This document shows, piece after piece, positions 59,896-64,000 of a stretch of DNA of 64,000 nt. Source of the stretch: Coprinus comatus (Eukaryota; Basidiomycota; Agaricomycetes; Agaricales; Agaricaceae); the NCBI GenBank assembly GCA_034638255.1, contig JAWPGT010000082.1, forward strand, positions 33,285 through 97,284. Direction: 5' to 3'. The position numbers and the translations under genes are program-made. The notes under the pieces were generated by a model. It saw nothing but the letters and a program-made list of their open reading frames with translations. It did not search any database and had not been told where the DNA came from. Each line of letters begins with the position of its first letter. Position 1 is the stretch's first letter.

Positions 59896-62626
59896 TCAGC
59901 TACTCGGTGAAAGGTGAATCCGGACGTGTTGTCCTAGATTATCCCGTCTGCTAAACGACTTGTCGCACCCTTCATATGGACATGGGTGCGCTGTCAAGAA
60001 AAAAGTTAGGGAAATCAACGCTAGTGTTACTGCGACCGAAGAATCCGCCTACGTTTATCATGTGTGTGTATACTTCGCACATGGCGTTTCAGATGTTCGC
60101 CTCGCACAAAGCCTTTGCCACATCCTGGGACTTCACATACATAACCTCGTTTCCAATCCTCTTTATTTTTGCTGGTCCCAACTTGGACCTCAGCAACCAG
60201 TGGAACAACATCATTCACCACATGTGGTACCTTTCTACCCCTACTCTTCTTGATGAGATGTGGAACTGGAACCGGAAGTGGAATGTGTCCGTTACGTCGC
60301 TTCCTTCCAGCCTTGATATCATGATTAATAACAGTGCTACAGTTGTCTTGATCTTGATCTTCAAGTGGAAATGGAACATAAGTTCCCCAAGGACTCGTCG
60401 GTGATTTCCCGCTCATCATCGTGATTTTTGCCAAAGCAAGTGCCGCGCTACCTTTCGCTTTCCCTTTACTCCGTTTACGACCTCCTGAATCTCTCCCATC
60501 ATCCCCGACGTTTGACGAACTGGAATTCCCTTCACTCCCTGTGTACGTTTGTGCACTCTCACTAATCGCTCTACTCACTGAACGTTTTCGACTTCGTTCG
60601 CTCCGAGGACCAGAATACATCATCCTCGATGTTGAACCAGCTCTGTCTTTCACGTCCTCGTAAGCTGGAGAAGGTGATCTGGAAGGATAATAAACGTCGT
60701 CGTCGTCGTCGTCGTCGCTCTCGAAATTCGACTCTTCATCACTATCTCCGATAACAACTGCACGCGCCTTGCCCTTATCGAGAGTTAATGATCCAACCCT
60801 TCTTTTCTTCCTCTGACGTTTCTGTTCCGAGCCCTCATGTTCACCTTTACATAAACCTTCATCTCCTTTATCTACATTCCCTGATCCTTTCACAAACGGC
60901 TTTACATCCACCTCATCTTCTGTCTCCGTCTCTAGACTTCTCTTCCTTTTAAGATTCCTCATTTCAGAACTGTCCATATCCACATCCATTGACGTTGTTG
61001 AGCTCCTTTTCATAACAACTCCAGGTGCAGGTGTACCAAGTAAAATCTCTTCAAGAGTATTGGAACCAGATGCACGACTATCCATATCCATCCCAACAAC
61101 CCTCGTATCCTTTTCAATTTCACCCGACCATCCCTTCAATATAGGAATTCTGCTCCTAGTGAGTATCTGGGAAGGAATGGTCATCGAAGATGATAACTGA
61201 GACTTTCCGTTCATCAGAGCATGACTTGATCTACTTGACATTGAGACTTGTAGAGGTCTTCCAACAGACATCACCATGGAATTAAGCCCAGCGGTACCAG
61301 CACATATAAGAACCTTTGTCGGTTCGATACCCATTTCCGGGGTGTTGAAATTGCTACCTCCATCCAAAATGCTGATAGAACCTTCAGGTCCAGAACTCGC
61401 CGTCAAACTAGATAACAAAAACGAAAGGCCATCAGATCCCAAATCACTAGTCAGTTCACCATCAGTCATAACAGAAGAAGTAGTCGTAGTTGTATTGAAA
61501 GTTATCGGGGAATTTGACGCATGTAAAAGACCCAAAGAATCGGATAAATGGGAAGACGCTCCTGTACTTCGAGAATTAGAACTAGTGTTATAACCACTTG
61601 AGCTTGAATCAGAATGATTATGAATCGCTGAACTATTCTCTGGCGAACGGTAAGAACCAAGAAAAATCCAGTTGAAGAATAATAAGGCGATGACGTATAC
61701 GTAGGTTCGATTTCGATTTCTACATCCTGCAATGCATCCAAGGACGGTAAAGTCAGATCGACAGCACTATCCGTTCTTGAAACTTGCATTTCCGAAAGCA
61801 TAGGTTCGTTTCCATCTTGTTGTTCTACCATACCTTCCAATTGAAACACATACTCCTCCGTCAATACAGTAGCCTGAATATCCGAAAGCGATCCGAATGG
61901 TTTAGAAAAGGATGAAGATATAGAAGGCCATAATGTATGATCAATATCCGTTTCTCTCTCTTCTTCTTCTACACCGGTACTTGATTGAACAATCGAAAGA
62001 AGTTCACTAGGTTCCAACGAGGTCTGTCTCTGTAATTGACCAGGTTCAAGTCCCAATTCCATCTCCAAAAACCCTATAGCAGAATCCAACTCCATCTCAC
62101 TAATGATAGTCGCAGTACCTTTGCCACTCCCAGTATTCATTTCGGTATTGACATTCACATCCAATCCTCCATATTCATTCATCTCCACAGAAATAGATTC
62201 CGAAACGACAGGTAGAGTATCCAATTGCATTTGTTCCGAGTGGCTCGCGATGGGACTGACTAAATCGATATCCATGGTATTATTCTGTTGATATTGTTGC
62301 AAAACTCGTTCACACTCCAAGGTGAAACCTTCAAGTGGAAAGCTATCTTGAAGTAATTGATGATGTTGAAATTGTTGAACCTGACAATCATTACTATCCT
62401 TTTCTTGTTGTTCTTGTTGTCGTCGTCCTTCAGTCCCAAGTTCTTCAAGTTGTTGAAGAAGCCGACGTTGATAATACAAATGTTCTTGTAACTGAACACT
62501 TGAATCATGATCATCTGGATTCTGGTATTTCTCCGTAAACGTCGAATCGAAATCTTCAGTTCCATTGGAAGCTGTAGGCGTAGACGTGGGTCCAAGACTA
62601 GCATGAACCAAAGTGACACCGTCCAT
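59896..62626 (-). CDS. Msn2/Msn4-type C2H2 zinc-finger transcription factor
   Basis: ATG at 62626; the last intron is 60052-59991 and the stop 59898-59896. The C-terminus carries two adjacent C2H2 fingers, YVCEVPGCGKGFVRGEHLKRH and, across the intron, PCPYEGCDKSF with NLGQHVRIH, joined by the linker HTHDKP. This is the arrangement of Msn2/Msn4-like stress regulators. The long N-terminal part is Gln/Glu/Asp- and Ser-rich with basic patches (KRRNG, KRKRSLE), as in activation regions. Near 61650 the frame changes within a T5 run; six T would keep it open, so this is either an indel error or a real lesion. Nuclear DNA-binding activator, inferred from the family. Confidence 0.82.
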
Positions 62627-63067
62627 TTCCGAGCCTTGTCTTTGTGTAATTAAAACGCGTGCAACTAAGGGAAGAAATTAGAAGGCCAGAGATGTTTGTG
62701 TAAGAGACGCAAATCCCAGAGTCGTCAGCCTCTGGAGTATGTATAACCTGAAATCAGACTTATATCGTCATGACTAACACGACAGTGCGGATAGCATTTC
62801 ATTTCGTCCTGTTTCGTTCTTGGAGTGGGCAAAAAGGGTATTAGGATTCGAAAAATGACTAACCGATCATCTACATACGATCGCTAGTGCAGTCAGTCCG
62901 GGGTTAAGCGCAGCATAATGGCAGAAGCTCGAGTAACTTGATGGGGAGAGACAACATGGTTTTAGAATAGGGGAGCCATTCTCGAGATTATTTTCATGTC
63001 CTCCAGGTAAACAAACCAAAGCTTGCCGACACGGGCCGGAGTTCCCTCTTAAGCGAGGGTCATTATA
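62627..63067. other. upstream region of the Msn2-like gene and tRNA
   Basis: No coding sequence recognised. It should hold the promoter of the minus-strand gene and 5' flank of the tRNA. Confidence 0.5.
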
Positions 63068-63174
63068 GCCCGCCTAGCTCAATTGGCCAGAGCGTCAGAC
63101 TTTTACGGACTCATCTCGATTTAGGGGTTTGTCCTGACATCTGAAGGCTGCGAGTTCGACCCTCGCGGTGGGCT
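63068..63174 (+). tRNA. tRNA-Lys (anticodon TTT) with intron
   Basis: Cloverleaf by eye: acceptor GCCCGCC (63068-63074) pairs with GGTGGGC (63167-63173), with one G-T. D arm GCTC/GAGC. Anticodon stem TCAGA/TCTGA. Anticodon TTT at 63102-63104, followed by A37. A 33-nt intron at 63106-63138. Variable loop AGGCT, T arm GCGAG-TTCGACC-CTCGC. Discriminator T at 63174; CCA is not encoded. Confidence 0.92.
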
Positions 63175-63178
63175 GTTG

Positions 63179-63183
63179 TTTTT
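63179..63183 (+). terminator. RNA polymerase III terminator of the tRNA
   Basis: A T5 run four bases after the tRNA end. Confidence 0.7.
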
Positions 63184-63359
63184 GCCACACAGCCACTTCT
63201 TCTTAAATAATAAACAACTACACAACCGGGAAAATGAGAGAATTCGGACTCGGAATAAATCACAAGCAAAACGGTTTCGTTGCAGAAATCCCGAAATACT
63301 GTAAGGTACAGAAGAAATATCAGGTCAAATTTACTAAAGTACACGAAAGAAAATAAAAC

Positions 63360-64000
63360 TCACAGCCCAGTGAGCAGGATTTATTCCACTGCTAGGGATA
63401 CATGCCGAGCAAGTCAGGTCTTCTCCATATTTACAACTGTAAGAATTAGATCTCAGGTCACATTAGAAGACATAGAGGGAGATATGAGAACGCTTGCCTC
63501 GATATGCATTCTCTCCAAACAAACCATTAACAAATTCAGCAAAGGGTTTATTCTATTAAAATGTCAAAATGAATTTGACTTTTAAAGAGTGATTGAAAAG
63601 GCCATACCCCAACCCGAGGAGCGCCATAAGAGTAAGTTCTAACATTCCTAGTAGAAATATTATTTAGTCTTCAAATAACAATTATAAATACCTTTTGTAC
63701 ACACTTTTCTGGATATTTCTGTTTACAAGTAATCGCACAAAACAATGCCATAACACCTCCCAATGAATGCCCCGATGTCACAATCCTATAGTCGGGGTGC
63801 GATGCCACTTGAGACGTGACAATAGCTCGTACAGCTAAAACAACAGAATCCCATCTGGAACAGCGTCTTTTGAGCAATGCATCGAACTGCAGCACAGAAC
63901 TCCCTTACGACATAAGAAACCCGGTGTGAACTTTCACTCCCGCTATTTTGGATGATGTAGCATTATAAAAATATGGTCAGGTTATAACTCACAAGAGACG
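63360..64000 (-). CDS. class 3 lipase-like gene, partial at right edge
   Basis: An exon at about 63893-63690 carries VVLAVRAIVTSQVA and SGHSLGGVMALF, where GHSLGG is the nucleophile elbow of class 3 lipases. Downstream exons after acceptor-like sites read NVRTYSYGAPRVG (about 63650) and NKPFAEFVNGLFGENAYR (about 63540), the expected continuation, then LTCSACIPSSGINPAHWA near 63385. The 5' end lies beyond the window. The exon before GHSLGG (KVHTGFLMS) meets a TAA, and the intron after NAYR appears to use a GC donor (GCAAGC) with a phase problem, so either the gene model or the gene is broken. Probably secreted or lipid-hydrolysing by family; no signal peptide is visible in this part. Confidence 0.65.

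Noticed and set aside
63690..63893. Placing the GHSLGG exon in a general alpha/beta hydrolase or esterase family
   Set aside because: The following TYSYGAPRVGN block is specific to class 3 lipases, so the narrower call was kept.

Overview
This window looks like a nuclear fragment of an Agaricomycete (basidiomycete mushroom) genome. The evidence is short GT-AG introns of about 50-100 nt, an Opi1-type regulator, an Msn2/4-type C2H2 factor, two DUF6535-type membrane protein copies, a fungal calpain, chromodomain Ty3/Gypsy retrotransposons and an intron-bearing tRNA-Lys. The species cannot be fixed from this sequence.

Layout. 1-6,800: left copy (A) of a locally duplicated gene block: a Zn2Cys6-like Cys-rich gene (minus), an unrecognised multi-exon gene (plus) and a DUF6535 gene (minus). 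6,808-38,709: one ~9.6-kb chromodomain Ty3/Gypsy element (family C) swollen to ~32 kb by nested insertions. Two ~8.0-kb copies of family X lie in its gag in opposite orientations. A ~5.9-kb family B element lies between gag and protease, and a solo LTR (family D) lies inside the 3' LTR of B. The 1,032-bp piece of host gag between the two X copies is inverted, and the target-site duplications are exchanged in the way expected for recombination between the inverted X copies. 38,710-52,000: further copies of the gene block (partial at 40.85-42.13 kb, fuller copy B at 42.65-50.5 kb, partial at 51.19-51.97 kb), a calpain remnant, and a second Zn2Cys6-like gene broken by a solo LTR (family E) and a 175-bp MITE. 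52,400-64,000: conventional genes, with calpain, Opi1-like and Msn2/4-like on the minus strand, tRNA-Lys(TTT) on plus, and a partial class-3 lipase-like gene on minus running off the right edge.

Mechanistic signals. Families X and B both show a -1 frameshift heptamer at the gag stop (GGGAAAC and GGATTTT), each followed 8-9 nt later by a hairpin. Both also carry a 10-nt primer-binding site 2 nt after the 5' LTR, complementary to a segment of the same LTR ~33-35 nt downstream of a TATA-like box. That is the arrangement expected for Tf1/sushi-type self-priming. Family X carries an antisense ORF between integrase and 3' LTR with a perfect Zn2Cys6 spacing, a coiled-coil-like helix and an acidic tail. 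All ten premature stops in the three pol/gag frames are TGA, mostly where Arg (CGA) is expected, and LTR-pair differences are almost all CpG transitions, so cytosine-methylation-driven decay is the likely cause. The two X copies share three TGAs although they inserted independently, which implies that a nonsense-bearing element was mobilised.

Limits: exon borders are read by eye. Several 1-nt frame breaks (calpain 3' exon, Msn2-like T-run) could be assembly errors. No database search was possible.
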